In this document: piece after piece, positions 1 through 10,308 of the stretch
Numbering within the stretch: position 1 is the first letter of the stretch
Layout: every line of letters begins with the position of its first letter
Assembly (NCBI GenBank): GCA_937899415.1
Contig: CALBPI010000011.1
Span: 1 to 44,147, forward strand
DNA length: 44,147 nt
Direction of reading: 5' to 3'
Origin: an uncultured Gammaproteobacteria bacterium
Lineage (GTDB): Bacteria; Pseudomonadota; Gammaproteobacteria; Steroidobacterales; Woeseiaceae
Position numbers and translations under genes: made by a program
Notes under the pieces: generated by a model
Databases searched by the model: none
What the model saw: only the letters and a program-made list of their open reading frames with translations
What the model was told of the DNA's origin: nothing

Positions 1-138
<138 letters not shown>

Positions 139-142
139 ACCT

Positions 143-3100
143 ATGACATCTCGGTCCGAGCGATTTGAAGAGCTCGAGCGGCTGCTTGAGCAGCGCATTG
201 TGTTCCTCGACGGCGCGATGGGCACGATGCTGCAGGGCTACGCCCTCGATGAGTCCGACTTTAGGGGCCAGCGCTTTGCGGACTGGTCGCACGACCTCAA
301 GGGCAACAACGACCTGCTGACGCTGACGCAGCCCGACATCGTGCGCGATGTACATCGCGCATTTCTCGAGGCGGGCGCCGACATCATCGAGACGAACACC
401 TTCAACTCGAACGCACCGTCTCAGGATGACTATGGCATGGGCGCGCTGGTGCCCGAGCTGAACCTGGCGGCCGCCCGTCTCGCGCGTGGGGTTGCCGATG
501 ACGTTGCCGGGGAAACTGGTGCGCCACGGTTTGTGGCGGGTGTGCTCGGCCCCACCAATCGCACGGCTTCTCTGTCCCCCGACGTCAACGACCCGGGCTT
601 CCGCAACATCGATTTTGCCACGCTCGTCGATACCTACACGGCGGCGGCGCGGTCGCTTGTGGAGGGCGGTGCCGACTTCCTCATGATCGAGACGGTGTTC
701 GACACGCTAAATGCCAAGGCTGCCGCATTCGCGATCGGTGCGCTGGGTCGCGAGCTGGGTGAACGGCTTCCGGTCATGGTATCGGGCACGATCACTGACG
801 CCTCGGGTCGCACACTGTCAGGCCAGACCACCGAGGCGTTCTGGAATGCGCTGCGCCACGCCCAGCCGTTCCTGTTCGGGCTCAATTGCGCATTGGGCGC
901 GGCCGAGATGCGGCCCTACGTGGCCGAGCTCGCACGCGTTGCCGATACGCGCGTCAGCGCCCACCCCAATGCGGGCTTGCCCAACGAGTTTGGCGAGTAC
1001 GACGAGACGCCCGAGCAGATGGCCGAGGTCATCGGTGAATTTGCGCGCGCCGGCTTGATCAATGTGGCGGGCGGTTGCTGTGGCACGACGCCAGAGCACA
1101 TCGCCGCAGTGCGTGCCGCCTGCGAACCCCACGCACCCCGTCGGGTCCCCGACCTGACTGTCGCCTGCCGCCTGGCCGGGCGCGAGCCGCTCAACATCTC
1201 GGCCGACGACCTGTTCGTGAATGTTGGTGAGCGTACGAACGTCACAGGCTCGGCCAGGTTTCGAAAGCTCATTGAGGCGGACGACTACGTGGGCGCCATC
1301 GAGGTGGCGCGACAACAGGTCGAGAACGGTGCGCAGATTGTCGATGTGAACATGGACGAAGGCATGCTCGATTCCGAGCGCGCCATGGTGACGTTCCTTA
1401 GTCTCATCGCCGCAGAGCCCGACATCGCGCGCGTACCTGTGATGATCGATTCCTCCAAATGGTCAGTCATCGAGGCGGGGCTCCAGTGTGTGCAGGGCAA
1501 GCCCGTCGTAAACTCGATCAGTCTCAAGGAAGGCGAGGCCGCATTCCTCGAGCAGGCGTCGCTCGCGCGCGCCTACGGGGCGGCCGTGATCGTGATGGCC
1601 TTCGACGAGCAGGGCCAGGCCGATACCGTGGCGCGCAAGGTCGAGATCTGCACGCGCGCCTACACGCTGCTTGTCGAGCAGGTCGGCTTTGCGCCCGAAG
1701 ACATCATTTTTGACCCCAATATCTTCGCGGTCGCGACGGGTATCGAAGCGCACGATGACTACGGCATTGCGTTCATCGAGGCGACGCGACAGATTCGCGA
1801 GACGCTGCCGCACGCGCTGGTCAGTGGCGGCGTCTCCAACGTGTCGTTCTCCTTCCGTGGCAACAACACGGTGCGCGAAGCGATTCACTCTGTGTTCCTC
1901 TACCACGCGATCCGCGCAGGCATGGGCCTGGGTATCGTCAACGCGGGCCAGCTCGCCATTTATGAAGACCTGCCCACGGAGCTGCGCGACGCTGTTGAGT
2001 CCGTCTTGCTCAACTCGGCACCGGGCGCCACAGAGCGCCTGCTCGACGTTGCCGAACGCTACCGTGGCGACGGCAGCGCGCGCGCGGCGGCGACGGATAC
2101 CGCCTGGCGCGACCTGCCGGTTGCCGAACGTCTGCGCCACGCACTCGTTAATGGTGTCGATGCGCACATCGTAGAAGACACAGAGGTGGCGCGACTTGAG
2201 GCCGAGCGGCCGCTGCACGTGATCGAGGGTGCGCTCATGGACGGCATGAATGTCGTTGGTGACCTGTTTGGCGAGGGCAAGATGTTCCTGCCGCAGGTCG
2301 TTAAGTCCGCGCGCGTCATGAAGAAAGCCGTCGCGCATCTCATCCCGTTTATCGAGGCCGAGAGTGACGGCGTGCGCCAGTCCAACGGCAAGATCGTGCT
2401 GGCCACGGTCAAGGGCGATGTGCACGACATCGGCAAGAACATCGTAGGCGTGGTGCTCCAGTGCAACAACTTCGAAGTGATTGACCTGGGCGTCATGGTG
2501 CCTGCGCAGGACATTCTCGACACAGCGCGGCGCGAGGGCGCCGACCTGATTGGTCTTTCGGGGCTCATTACGCCGTCACTCGATGAAATGGTGCACGTGG
2601 CCAGCGAGATGCAGCGGCTCGGCTTTGACCAGCCACTTCTGATTGGCGGGGCGACGACGTCACCCGCGCACACGTCCGTGAAGATCGATCCCGGCTACGC
2701 GGGCCCGGTTGTGTACGTCAAAGACGCCTCGCGCGCCGTGGGCGTTTCGCAGCGGCTCGTTGGTGATGCGCGCGACGACTACATCGACGACATCAAAGCA
2801 GAGTGTCAGCGACGCCGTGACAGCCACGCGGGCAATCGACGCAAGGCGCCCGCCTTGACGATCGAGGCCGCGCGGTCGCGCGCGCCGGACCTGGACTGGG
2901 CGGGTTACACACCACCGGTGCCAGCGGTTCGCGGCCTGAAGAGCGTCACCGATCTTGATGCCGAAACACTCGTCGATTACATCGACTGGATGCCGTTCTT
3001 CAACGCCTGGGAGTTCCACGGTAAATATCCGCAGATCCTCAATGATGACGTTGTCGGTGAGGCTGCTTCGGCACTGTTTGAAGATGCGCAAGCCATGCTT

Positions 3101-3859
3101 GCGCGCATCCTGGACGAAGACTGGCTGGAGATTCGCGCCGTGGTCGGTTTCTTCCCCGCGAATGGGCAGGGCGATGACGTCTGCATTTACAGCGACGAAT
3201 CACGCCAGACCCCTCGCACACGGCTGCACTTCCTGCGCCAGCAAAAACGGCTTCGTGAAGGTTTGCCGCAAGGCTGCCTTGCCGACTTCGTGGCGCCGGC
3301 AAGCTCGGGTCGCGAGGACTGGGTGGGCGCCTTCGCCGTGACAGCGGGGCTGAGTGTCGAAGCGCGCGCCCAGGCCTTTGAAGCCGAGCACGACGACTAC
3401 CAGGCGATTCTGCTCAAAGCACTCGCGGACCGATTCGCTGAGGCCGGCGCCGAATACCTGCACGAGCGCACGCGGCGCGAATGGTGGGGCTATGCACCCG
3501 ACGAATCACTCGACAACGACGCGCTGATCCGTGAGGACTACCGCGGCATCCGCCCCGCGCCCGGTTACCCGGCCTGTCCGGATCACACTGAGAAAGCCAC
3601 CCTGTTCGACTTGCTCGAGGTCGAGGCGCGTACGGGCATGTCACTGACCGAGAGCTTTGCCATGTCACCCGCGGCATCCGTGAGCGGCTGGTACTTCTCG
3701 CACCCCGAGTCGCGCTACTTCGCCGTGGGTCAGATTGACCTGGACCAGGTCACGGACTACGCCGCGCGAAAGGCGCTGCGCGTCGCCGAGGTTGAGCGCT
3801 GGCTTGCACCCAACCTCGGCTACACGCCCGGCGCCGGCAACCGGCGCAACGCAGCCTGA
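143..3859 (+). CDS. metH: Cobalamin-dependent methionine synthase (full length)
   Basis: This cytoplasmic enzyme transfers a methyl group from 5-methyl-THF to homocysteine through a cobalamin cofactor, making methionine and THF. At 1238 aa it has the full four-module length. The homocysteine-binding module covers about residues 10-330, with zinc ligands Cys249 (GLNCALG) and Cys312-Cys313 ([10 protein letters not shown]). The pterin-binding module covers about 360-620. The cobalamin module has a cap at about 650-740 and a B12-binding motif DVHDIGKN with axial ligand His761. The C-terminal AdoMet-binding reactivation domain covers about 900-1238. All key residues are present. It lies directly downstream of metF. 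The convergent MATE gene ends 4 bases after its stop, leaving no room for a separate terminator. Confidence 0.97.
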   Translation: MTSRSERFEELERLLEQRIVFLDGAMGTMLQGYALDESDFRGQRFADWSHDLKGNNDLLTLTQPDIVRDVHRAFLEAGADIIETNTFNSNAPSQDDYGMGALVPELNLAAARLARGVADDVAGETGAPRFVAGVLGPTNRTASLSPDVNDPGFRNIDFATLVDTYTAAARSLVEGGADFLMIETVFDTLNAKAAAFAIGALGRELGERLPVMVSGTITDASGRTLSGQTTEAFWNALRHAQPFLFGLNCALGAAEMRPYVAELARVADTRVSAHPNAGLPNEFGEYDETPEQMAEVIGEFARAGLINVAGGCCGTTPEHIAAVRAACEPHAPRRVPDLTVACRLAGREPLNISADDLFVNVGERTNVTGSARFRKLIEADDYVGAIEVARQQVENGAQIVDVNMDEGMLDSERAMVTFLSLIAAEPDIARVPVMIDSSKWSVIEAGLQCVQGKPVVNSISLKEGEAAFLEQASLARAYGAAVIVMAFDEQGQADTVARKVEICTRAYTLLVEQVGFAPEDIIFDPNIFAVATGIEAHDDYGIAFIEATRQIRETLPHALVSGGVSNVSFSFRGNNTVREAIHSVFLYHAIRAGMGLGIVNAGQLAIYEDLPTELRDAVESVLLNSAPGATERLLDVAERYRGDGSARAAATDTAWRDLPVAERLRHALVNGVDAHIVEDTEVARLEAERPLHVIEGALMDGMNVVGDLFGEGKMFLPQVVKSARVMKKAVAHLIPFIEAESDGVRQSNGKIVLATVKGDVHDIGKNIVGVVLQCNNFEVIDLGVMVPAQDILDTARREGADLIGLSGLITPSLDEMVHVASEMQRLGFDQPLLIGGATTSPAHTSVKIDPGYAGPVVYVKDASRAVGVSQRLVGDARDDYIDDIKAECQRRRDSHAGNRRKAPALTIEAARSRAPDLDWAGYTPPVPAVRGLKSVTDLDAETLVDYIDWMPFFNAWEFHGKYPQILNDDVVGEAASALFEDAQAMLARILDEDWLEIRAVVGFFPANGQGDDVCIYSDESRQTPRTRLHFLRQQKRLREGLPQGCLADFVAPASSGREDWVGAFAVTAGLSVEARAQAFEAEHDDYQAILLKALADRFAEAGAEYLHERTRREWWGYAPDESLDNDALIREDYRGIRPAPGYPACPDHTEKATLFDLLEVEARTGMSLTESFAMSPAASVSGWYFSHPESRYFAVGQIDLDQVTDYAARKALRVAEVERWLAPNLGYTPGAGNRRNAA

Positions 3860-3863
3860 CGCG

Positions 3864-5288
3864 CTACACGGCTTGCTGCTGCCAGCGGCCCGCACGGAAT
3901 ACGAACCAGGCGAGCAGACTCAGGAGTCCGCTCGATATCGTGATGGCCCAGGCCACGCCGCCTTCCTCGAGTGCGGTTCCCCGCGCCAGCCAGGCGGCCA
4001 ACGGAATCTGCAACAGCCAGAAGCAGATCAGGTTGAGCCAGGTTGGCGTCATGGTGTCGCCGGCCCCGTTGAGTGCCTGCGTGAGAATCATGCCCACAGC
4101 GAACAGGGGCAGGCCCGCACCGATGATGCGCAGACACTCCGTCGCGATCTGCAAGACGGACGGATCGCTCGTGAAGGGCGCCAGCAGCACTCCGGGCGAG
4201 AACGCGAAGGCAATACCGACGCCCAGCATGAGCAGCACGTTGGCGCGCGTCGCAACCACGGCTGCGTAACGCGCCCGGTCGGGTTTGCGGGCCCCGAGGT
4301 TTTGCCCCACCAGCGTGGCCGTGGCATTACTTAGTCCCCAGGCGGGCAGGTAGACAAACTCCATGATGCGGATTGCGATCGTGAAGCCGGCCACCGCATT
4401 GGTGCCGAAGGTCGCGAGGATGCGAATGACGAGCAACCAGCTCGAGGTCACCACAAGGTATTGACCGATGCCGCCCGCCGAGATGCGCAACAGCTTGAGC
4501 ATCACGCCTGCATGCGGTGCGATGAGGCGGCGCCGCAAGCGAATGCGGCTGCGCGCGCCCGTCAGGTGCCAGAGCTGGTAGGCGATACCCGTCGAACGAC
4601 CGATGGTCGTCGCAATGGCAGCACCAGTGACGCCCAACTCGGGGAACGGCCCAAGCCCGAAAATCAGGCAGGGGTCGAGCACGAGATTGACGCCATTGGC
4701 AAGCCAGAGGCTGCGCATGGCAATGGCGGCATCGCCGGCGCCGCGAAACACGGCGTTGAGCAGGAAGATGTAGAAGATGCTCGCTGAGCCACCCAGCATC
4801 ACCGCCGTGTAGCGGTTACCCGTCTCTATAACCTCGCTGTCGGCGCCCATGAAGCCCAGCAGCTCGTGCGCGAACAGTGCACCCGGGATGCCGATGGCGG
4901 CCGCCATGAGGGCGGCCAGCCACAACGACTGGGTCGCAGCCAGCGCTGCGGCCGCGCGGCGTTTCTCGCCGATACGACGGGCCACGAGTGCCGTGGTCGC
5001 CGTCGAAAGACCGATCGCCAGCGCGTAGAGAATCGTGAGCATGGCCTCGGTGATGCCGACAACGGTAACGGCTGCCGCGCCGAGTCGCGCGACGTAGATC
5101 ATGTCGACAAGCGCGAACACGGCCTCCATCGACATCTCGAGCATCATGGGCACGGCAAGCAGCAGGAGCGCACGGCGGGTCGAGCCCGTCGTGTAGTCGC
5201 GTTCGACGTCGCGCAGGGATTCGCGCAACAGGCTGAACAGGTCGGCGACGCGTCGCGTCGCGGGTTGGTTGGCAGTCATGGTGTCCAT
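3864..5288 (-). CDS. MATE-family multidrug/cation efflux transporter
   Basis: This is a 474-aa very hydrophobic protein with about 12 predicted membrane helices in two similar halves, as in the MATE (NorM/DinF) superfamily. MATE proteins export cationic drugs or metabolites in exchange for Na+ or H+. Visible family features include the N-terminal stretch LAVPMMLEMSMEAVFALVDM and the later LGQNLGARKPDRA-like segment following helix 7-8. Substrate cannot be inferred. The gene follows the moeB-like gene on the same strand after a 305-base gap, so it may have its own promoter. A second in-frame ATG at 5279 is an equally possible start. It is convergent with metH. Confidence 0.9.
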   Translation of the reverse strand: MDTMTANQPATRRVADLFSLLRESLRDVERDYTTGSTRRALLLLAVPMMLEMSMEAVFALVDMIYVARLGAAAVTVVGITEAMLTILYALAIGLSTATTALVARRIGEKRRAAAALAATQSLWLAALMAAAIGIPGALFAHELLGFMGADSEVIETGNRYTAVMLGGSASIFYIFLLNAVFRGAGDAAIAMRSLWLANGVNLVLDPCLIFGLGPFPELGVTGAAIATTIGRSTGIAYQLWHLTGARSRIRLRRRLIAPHAGVMLKLLRISAGGIGQYLVVTSSWLLVIRILATFGTNAVAGFTIAIRIMEFVYLPAWGLSNATATLVGQNLGARKPDRARYAAVVATRANVLLMLGVGIAFAFSPGVLLAPFTSDPSVLQIATECLRIIGAGLPLFAVGMILTQALNGAGDTMTPTWLNLICFWLLQIPLAAWLARGTALEEGGVAWAITISSGLLSLLAWFVFRAGRWQQQAV

Positions 5289-5593
5289 TCCGTCGCGGGG
5301 CCCGAATCGGGGCCTCGCAGTAGCATTTGGGGGTCTCGGCGACGCTGAGTCGCAAGAGCGGGAGAACCGGCGCTTCGTGCGCGGCGGGTCTAGCCGGTGC
5401 TACGGAATCGATTGCCGTTGCCGCGGTGAGCGGCAACGCAAAGACCCGGCACCACGACACGCCGCGCGATGAGCGCGGTGCTGGCGTGGTTGTGATCGTA
5501 ATGATCCATGTTCCGGGTCCAGTGGTCGGCCGGGATGGCCGAGAGGTGACGCACAGTGCCGAACGCAGGCGTCGTTGTCAATGCGGTGTCGAG
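5289..5593. other. Intergenic region between moeB-like and MATE genes
   Basis: This is 305 bases without a recognisable gene. A minus-strand ORF of 63 codons (5390-5581) starts 12 bases after the moeB-like stop, but I see no family match and no convincing ribosome binding site. A perfect 8-bp inverted repeat with a 5-base loop lies at 5417-5437 (GTTGCCGC, then GCGGCAAC). It has no T-run on either strand, so it is not a standard terminator. A GC-rich inverted repeat (GGCCC/GGGCC, about 5300-5315) sits just upstream of the MATE start. The MATE promoter is presumably here. Confidence 0.4.
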
Positions 5594-6337
5594 TCAGCGC
5601 GCCGCGCAGACGGGGCAATCGCCATTCTTGCTGACCCCAAGCTGGCGCCACTCGCCCGTACTGCCGTCGTACAGGCTCAGGCGCGCGGGTGTGCCCGTAC
5701 CCGTCACCCTCTTGATAGCCTCAGTCGCCATGAGCGTGCCAATGGTGGCTGGAATCGGACCCAGTACGCCTGCGCCCTGGCAGTCGTCGAGTGCTTCGTC
5801 GTGGTCGGAATACATGCAGCGGTAGCAGGGCGCGTTCGCGTAGTCGGGGCCGAACACGGCCACCTGACCTTCCCAGCGCAGCGCGCTGCCCGACACGAGC
5901 GCTGTGCCCGTGTCGACGCAGGCCTTGTTAAGCGCAAACCGACTTGCGAAATTGTCGCTGCAGTCGAGCGCCACGTCGGCTGCGTGGACGGCAGCCTGCA
6001 GCGCCTCGCCCGCGAGTCGCTCGGCGCGCGGCTTGATGCTGATGCCCGGGTGTTGGGTGGCGAGCCGTGTAGCGGCGACGGCAACCTTGTCGCGACCGAT
6101 ATCGGCGGGCGTGTAGAGCGGCTGACGTGCCAGGTTGCTGGCGTCGACGCGGTCGAAGTCAACAAGCGTCAGGGTGCCCGCGCCCGCCGCAGCGAGCGCG
6201 GCGGCCGCAGCGCAGCCCGTTCCGCCCACGCCGATGATCAGGACGTGCGCGGCGCGCAGCCGACTCGTGGCGTCCTCGCCAAAGCTCGCCAGCGAGACGT
6301 GGCGGGCGTCGCGGTCGTCAGTCGGCGCGGCGCACAC
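5594..6337 (-). CDS. ThiF/MoeB/HesA-family adenylyltransferase (E1-like)
   Basis: E1-like enzymes adenylate the C-terminal Gly of small ubiquitin-like sulfur carriers (MoaD, ThiS) in molybdopterin or thiamine synthesis, or act on other small proteins. The 247-aa protein shows the nucleotide-binding loop GVGGTGC near residues 35-41, the [13 protein letters not shown] segment, and [21 protein letters not shown]. Two CxxC pairs (CYRC, and CPVC at the C-terminus) form the usual structural zinc site. No rhodanese domain is present, and no moaD or thiS is nearby, so MoeB versus ThiF versus another role is unresolved. The start overlaps the cyclophilin end by 20 bases, which suggests translational coupling. 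A moeB-like gene downstream of prmC is common in gammaproteobacteria. Confidence 0.9.
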   Translation of the reverse strand: MCAAPTDDRDARHVSLASFGEDATSRLRAAHVLIIGVGGTGCAAAAALAAAGAGTLTLVDFDRVDASNLARQPLYTPADIGRDKVAVAATRLATQHPGISIKPRAERLAGEALQAAVHAADVALDCSDNFASRFALNKACVDTGTALVSGSALRWEGQVAVFGPDYANAPCYRCMYSDHDEALDDCQGAGVLGPIPATIGTLMATEAIKRVTGTGTPARLSLYDGSTGEWRQLGVSKNGDCPVCAAR

Positions 6338-6803
6338 TGATGATGTGGACGGGCTCTACGGGAACATCGCCATGCGGCCCGTGGTTGCCCGTCTGCACGC
6401 CGGCGATGGCGTCGACGACGTCCATGCCGTCGGTCACGCGACCGAATACGGCGTAGCCAAAGTCACGGCCGCCGTGGTTCAGAAAGCCGTTGTCGTTGAG
6501 GTTGATAAAGAACTGCGATGTGGCGCTGTCCACGACCTGCGTGCGGGCCATGGCCAGCGTGCCGCGCTCGTTGCCGAGTCCGTTGTCGGCTTCGTTCTTG
6601 ATGGGATCCCGAGTGGCCTTCTGCTGCATGTTCTCGTCCATGCCGCCGCCCTGGATCATGAAGTTCGGGATCACGCGGTGGAAGATCGTGCCGTCGAAGT
6701 AGTTGTCGTCGACGTAGGCGAGAAAGTTTTCGACCGAGATGGGCGCCTTGTCGGCGTCGAGCTCGACCGTAATCTCGCCCTTGTTGGTTTCGATGATGAC
6801 CAT
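6318..6803 (-). CDS. Cyclophilin-type peptidyl-prolyl cis-trans isomerase
   Basis: The 161-aa protein is a single cyclophilin domain without a signal peptide, so it is probably cytoplasmic, like PpiB. It catalyses cis-trans isomerisation of X-Pro bonds during folding. Visible motifs are [14 protein letters not shown], the MARTQ segment, SQFFINL and GYAVFGRV, covering the active-site Arg, Phe, Met, Gln and Phe positions. An open frame extends upstream, but the family N-terminus ([11 protein letters not shown]) starts at 6803. It sits between prmC and the moeB-like gene: 31 bases after prmC and overlapping the moeB-like gene by 20 bases. Confidence 0.94.
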   Translation of the reverse strand: MVIIETNKGEITVELDADKAPISVENFLAYVDDNYFDGTIFHRVIPNFMIQGGGMDENMQQKATRDPIKNEADNGLGNERGTLAMARTQVVDSATSQFFINLNDNGFLNHGGRDFGYAVFGRVTDGMDVVDAIAGVQTGNHGPHGDVPVEPVHIISVRRAD

Positions 6804-6834
6804 GATGTGTCGTGCCTCTGCGTGGCGCCGCCAT

Positions 6835-7683
6835 TTAGTCCGGGCTCGAACCCGGCCACTGCGCCGTCGTGATGCGATCGTGCCCCGCGAGATCGGGGAT
6901 AGTGTCGACCGCCTGGAAATTCGCGGCGAGAAGGATACCGGACACGGCCGGCCCCTGCCTATGCCCGTGTTCGAGCAACAGGTGACCACCCGCGCGCAGA
7001 TTCGCGCCTGCCGTGGCCACGATGCGTCGAATGTCATCGAGCCCGTCGTCGCCGGCCGCCAGTGCGTCGCGCGGTTCGTGGCGTAATGTGGTGTCGAGCC
7101 CTGTAAAGCCGGCCTCCACGTAGGGCGGGTTGCTGGCGATGACGGCGAAACGCATGCCCGGCAGTGCGTCGAACCAATCGCCGTGCCGAAACCGGACGTT
7201 GCTGATACCCAGTCGCTTCGCATTGTCGCGCGCGACCGCGAGTGCAGCCTCGGACAGGTCTGTCGCGACGACCTGGGCTTGCGGGCGCTCGCTGGCGATG
7301 GCCAACGCCACCGCACCACTGCCCGTGCCGAGGTCGGCGACATCAATGGGTGTGTCCGGCGGGATGCGCGTGAGCGCCTGCTCGACAAGGTGCTCCGTTT
7401 CGGGGCGGGGCACGAGCGTGCCGGGCGTGACGGTCAATGTGAGCGTCCAGAACGCCTGCTCACCGGTCAGATAAGCCAGCGGCACGTGGTCACAACGCTG
7501 CTCGAGCCAGCTCTGGAGTGTGTCCCGGTCTGCGGGCGACAGCGCCGTGTCGCCGTGACTGCGCAGCCAGGCCCGCGACTGACCCAGGACGCCGGCCAAC
7601 AGCAATTCGGCGTCTAGTGCTGCGGTTTCGGTGGTATCAGCGAGCTTGCGCATGGCGTGGTCGCGCCATTCTGAAATGTTCAC
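6835..7683 (-). CDS. prmC: Peptide chain release factor N5-glutamine methyltransferase
   Basis: PrmC (HemK) methylates the Gln of the GGQ motif in release factors RF1 and RF2, using S-adenosylmethionine. The protein has an N-terminal helical RF-binding domain (about 1-75, [12 protein letters not shown]), a SAM-binding motif ([14 protein letters not shown]) and the catalytic NPPY motif. I chose the GTG start at 7683, giving 282 aa with the expected N-terminus; family members are near 280 aa. An ATG ten codons further in is the alternative. Its usual partner prfA is encoded 3.6 kb away on the same strand, separated by sulfur genes. The divergent cbs gene starts 75 bases upstream. Confidence 0.95.
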   Translation of the reverse strand: MNISEWRDHAMRKLADTTETAALDAELLLAGVLGQSRAWLRSHGDTALSPADRDTLQSWLEQRCDHVPLAYLTGEQAFWTLTLTVTPGTLVPRPETEHLVEQALTRIPPDTPIDVADLGTGSGAVALAIASERPQAQVVATDLSEAALAVARDNAKRLGISNVRFRHGDWFDALPGMRFAVIASNPPYVEAGFTGLDTTLRHEPRDALAAGDDGLDDIRRIVATAGANLRAGGHLLLEHGHRQGPAVSGILLAANFQAVDTIPDLAGHDRITTAQWPGSSPD

Positions 7684-7758
7684 ACGGTGTCTCGGGTCGA
7701 CGTGTCGCGGCGCGCGGAAGTGCGGGTGTACACTACGCGCCGCTTGCCTGGAGAAGCC

Positions 7759-9120
7759 ATGGAAGTCTACACAAACGTCCTCGACATGGTCGGCAATACG
7801 CCGATGCTCGAGGTCACGCAGTTCGACACGGGTCCGTGCCGACTGTTTCTCAAACTCGAGCTCATGAACCCGGGTGGCTCCATCAAGGACCGCATTGGTG
7901 TGTCCATGATCGATGAAGCCGAGCGCCGTAGTGACATCAAGCCCGGCGACACGATCGTCGAAGCCACGGCCGGCAACACGGGCCTGGGTCTCGCGCTGGC
8001 GGCGGCAAGCAAGGGTTACCACCTGGTGCTCGTGCTGCCCGACAAGATGAGCCAGGAGAAGATCTTCAACCTGCGCGCCATGGGCGCGGAGGTCGTGCTC
8101 ACGCGATCCGATGTGGGCCGCGGACACCCCGAGTACTACCAGGACTTAGGCCGCAGTATCGCGAAAGAGCGCGATGCCTACTTCATCACCCAGTATGGCA
8201 ATCCCGACACCCCACTGGCCCACGAGCGCACGACGGCACCCGAGATCCTCGCGCAGCTCGACGGCGACGTGGGCGCCATCGTGCTCGGTGTCGGTTCCAG
8301 TGGCACCGTGAGCGGGATGACGAAGTACTTCCGCGAACACGCCCCCGATCTCAAGCTCGTCCTGGCGGACCCTGAGGGCTCTATTCTTGCCGACCACATC
8401 AACACCGGTGAGTACGGCGACTCGAGCTCCTGGCTCGTCGAAGGCATCGGCGAGGACTTCATTCCCGACATCGCCGACTTCTCGATGGTGCACAAGGCGT
8501 ACGCCGTCAGCGATGCTGACTCTTTCGAACACGCGCGTGCACTGTTGCGCAAAGAAGGTCTGCTCGCGGGCTCATCGACGGGCACGCTACTGGCCGCTGC
8601 GCTGCGCTACTGCCGCGAGCAGGACACACCGCAAAACGTGGTGGCGTTCGCCTGCGACACAGGCAACAAGTACCTGTCGAAGCTCTACAATGACTTCTGG
8701 ATGGAAGACCAGGGCTTCATCACGCGCGAGCCTTTCGGTGACCTTCGTGATCTCATCGGCCGCCTGCATGGTGAGCGCGCGACCATCACTGTCGGTCCGG
8801 GCGATGTCCTGACGACGGCGCACAACCGCTTGCGTAACGCCGGCGTGTCGCAGCTGCCCGTCATGGATGACGGCGAACTCGTGGGCGTCATTACTGAAGA
8901 CGACCTGATTCGCTACGCGTTCGGCAAGCCCGAGATGCTCTGCGACGAGGTCCGCGAAGCCATGCAGACCGCGTTCATTCGTCTTGAGCCCTCGGCCACG
9001 GTCAACAACCTCGTGGCGCTGCTGCAGGTGCAACCGTTCGCCGCGATTGCCGACGGCAAGCAGTTCTACGGCTTGATTACGCGGTCCGACGTCCTCAATT
9101 ACCTGCGTAAGCAGTTATGA
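7759..9120 (+). CDS. cbs: Cystathionine beta-synthase with C-terminal CBS-domain pair
   Basis: This PLP enzyme condenses serine (or an activated serine) with homocysteine to form cystathionine, the first step of reverse transsulfuration. The 453-aa protein has a fold-type-II catalytic core with PLP lysine Lys43 (NPGGSIKDR), the substrate loop TAGNTG and the phosphate-binding loop GVGSSGT. A pair of CBS (Bateman) domains follows at about 335-453, which often senses adenosyl compounds. The heme-binding N-terminus of animal enzymes is absent. The ATG at 7759 has a GGAG Shine-Dalgarno sequence 5-6 bases upstream; the open frame before it is not coding. The gamma-lyase-like gene follows after 27 bases, so the two form an operon. 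Confidence 0.94.
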   Translation: MEVYTNVLDMVGNTPMLEVTQFDTGPCRLFLKLELMNPGGSIKDRIGVSMIDEAERRSDIKPGDTIVEATAGNTGLGLALAAASKGYHLVLVLPDKMSQEKIFNLRAMGAEVVLTRSDVGRGHPEYYQDLGRSIAKERDAYFITQYGNPDTPLAHERTTAPEILAQLDGDVGAIVLGVGSSGTVSGMTKYFREHAPDLKLVLADPEGSILADHINTGEYGDSSSWLVEGIGEDFIPDIADFSMVHKAYAVSDADSFEHARALLRKEGLLAGSSTGTLLAAALRYCREQDTPQNVVAFACDTGNKYLSKLYNDFWMEDQGFITREPFGDLRDLIGRLHGERATITVGPGDVLTTAHNRLRNAGVSQLPVMDDGELVGVITEDDLIRYAFGKPEMLCDEVREAMQTAFIRLEPSATVNNLVALLQVQPFAAIADGKQFYGLITRSDVLNYLRKQL

Positions 9121-9147
9121 ACGGCGCGCAGGCGCCCTGGAGATCCC

Positions 9148-10305
9148 ATGTCCGGCAGTGACAAGAAGTGCTTCGCCACCCGCGTGATCCACGCAGGCCA
9201 GGCGCCCGATCCGACCACGGGCGCCATCATGCCGCCCATCTACGCCACCTCGACCTACGTGCAGTCGAGCCCCGGCGAACACACAGGCTTTGAATACTCG
9301 CGGTCGCAGAACCCGACCCGATTCGCCTTTGAGCGCTGCATTGCGGACCTCGAGACGGGCACGCATGGCTTCGCGTTTGCTTCGGGGCTGGCCGCTATCG
9401 GCACGATTCTCGAGCTGCTCGACACGGGCGACGAAGTGCTCGCCATGGACGATCTCTACGGAGGCACGGTGCGCCTGTTCTCGAAAGTACGCGAGCGTTC
9501 TGCAGGCCTGGGATTCGAGTTCGTTGACTTCACGGATCTCGCTGCCGTTGAGGCGGCGATTACGCCCAAGACGAAGATGCTCTGGGTCGAGACGCCCAGC
9601 AACCCGCTGCTCAAGCTCGTCGATATCGCGGCCGTGGCTGCGATCGCGCGCAAGCACAACCTGCTGCTCGTCGCCGACAACACCTTTGCGACGCCCTGGG
9701 CGCAGCGGCCGCTCGAAATGGGCGCGCACATCGTGATGCACTCCGTCACGAAGTTCCTGAACGGCCACTCGGACATGGTGGGCGGCGTGGCCGTCACCGA
9801 CGACGCCGAGCTCGCCGAAAAGCTTGGCTTCCTGCAGAACTCCGTGGGTGCGGTGCTGGGCCCCTTCGACAGCTTCCTGGCGTTGCGGGGTCTCAAGACG
9901 CTCAACGTACGCATGCGCCAGCACAACCAGAGCGCGCAGGCGATTGCGGAGTGGCTCGAGGGCCACAAGAAGGTCGCGCGCGTCACCTACCCCGGACTGC
10001 CGAGCCACCCGCAGTACGAGCTGTCGAAGCAACAGATGGCCGGACCGATCGGCATCATTACGATTTACATCGAGGGCGGTCTCGACGCAGCGCGCACGAT
10101 GCTGGAGCGATGTGAGGTGTTTGCGTTGGCGGAGAGCCTCGGCGGTGTCGAGAGTCTCATCGAGCACCCGGCGATCATGACGCACGCGTCCGTGCCCAAG
10201 GCACAGCGTGAGGCGATTGGCCTCGGTGACGACCTGATTCGCCTCTCGGTGGGCATTGAGGACACCGACGACCTGATCGCCGACCTCGCGCACGCGTTGG
10301 CTTAG
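9148..10305 (+). CDS. Cystathionine gamma-lyase / gamma-synthase family PLP enzyme
   Basis: The 385-aa protein belongs to the Cys/Met-metabolism PLP family. It shows YSRSQNPTR near the N-terminus, the FASGLAA loop, DNTFATP with the PLP-nitrogen-binding Asp, and the PLP lysine Lys202 in HSVTKFLNGH. Family members either cleave cystathionine to cysteine (gamma-lyase) or make it (gamma-synthase), and sequence alone separates them poorly. Location directly after cbs favours gamma-lyase, completing homocysteine-to-cysteine conversion. A GGAG ribosome site lies upstream in a context nearly identical to that of cbs. The gene ends 3 bases before the convergent cysteine synthase gene. Confidence 0.92.
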   Translation: MSGSDKKCFATRVIHAGQAPDPTTGAIMPPIYATSTYVQSSPGEHTGFEYSRSQNPTRFAFERCIADLETGTHGFAFASGLAAIGTILELLDTGDEVLAMDDLYGGTVRLFSKVRERSAGLGFEFVDFTDLAAVEAAITPKTKMLWVETPSNPLLKLVDIAAVAAIARKHNLLLVADNTFATPWAQRPLEMGAHIVMHSVTKFLNGHSDMVGGVAVTDDAELAEKLGFLQNSVGAVLGPFDSFLALRGLKTLNVRMRQHNQSAQAIAEWLEGHKKVARVTYPGLPSHPQYELSKQQMAGPIGIITIYIEGGLDAARTMLERCEVFALAESLGGVESLIEHPAIMTHASVPKAQREAIGLGDDLIRLSVGIEDTDDLIADLAHALA

Positions 10306-10308
10306 GGC

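Noticed and set aside
5417-5437. A perfect 8-bp hairpin taken at first as a terminator
   Set aside because: Neither strand has a T-run after the stem, so it does not meet the criteria for a rho-independent terminator.
5390-5581. A 63-codon minus-strand open frame after the moeB-like gene
   Set aside because: Position is favourable, but there is no convincing ribosome site, domain or conserved pattern, so it is only mentioned in the intergenic entry.
5327-6340. A 337-codon plus-strand open frame across the intergenic region and moeB-like gene
   Set aside because: The minus strand encodes a complete E1-like protein here with all motifs; the plus frame shows none.
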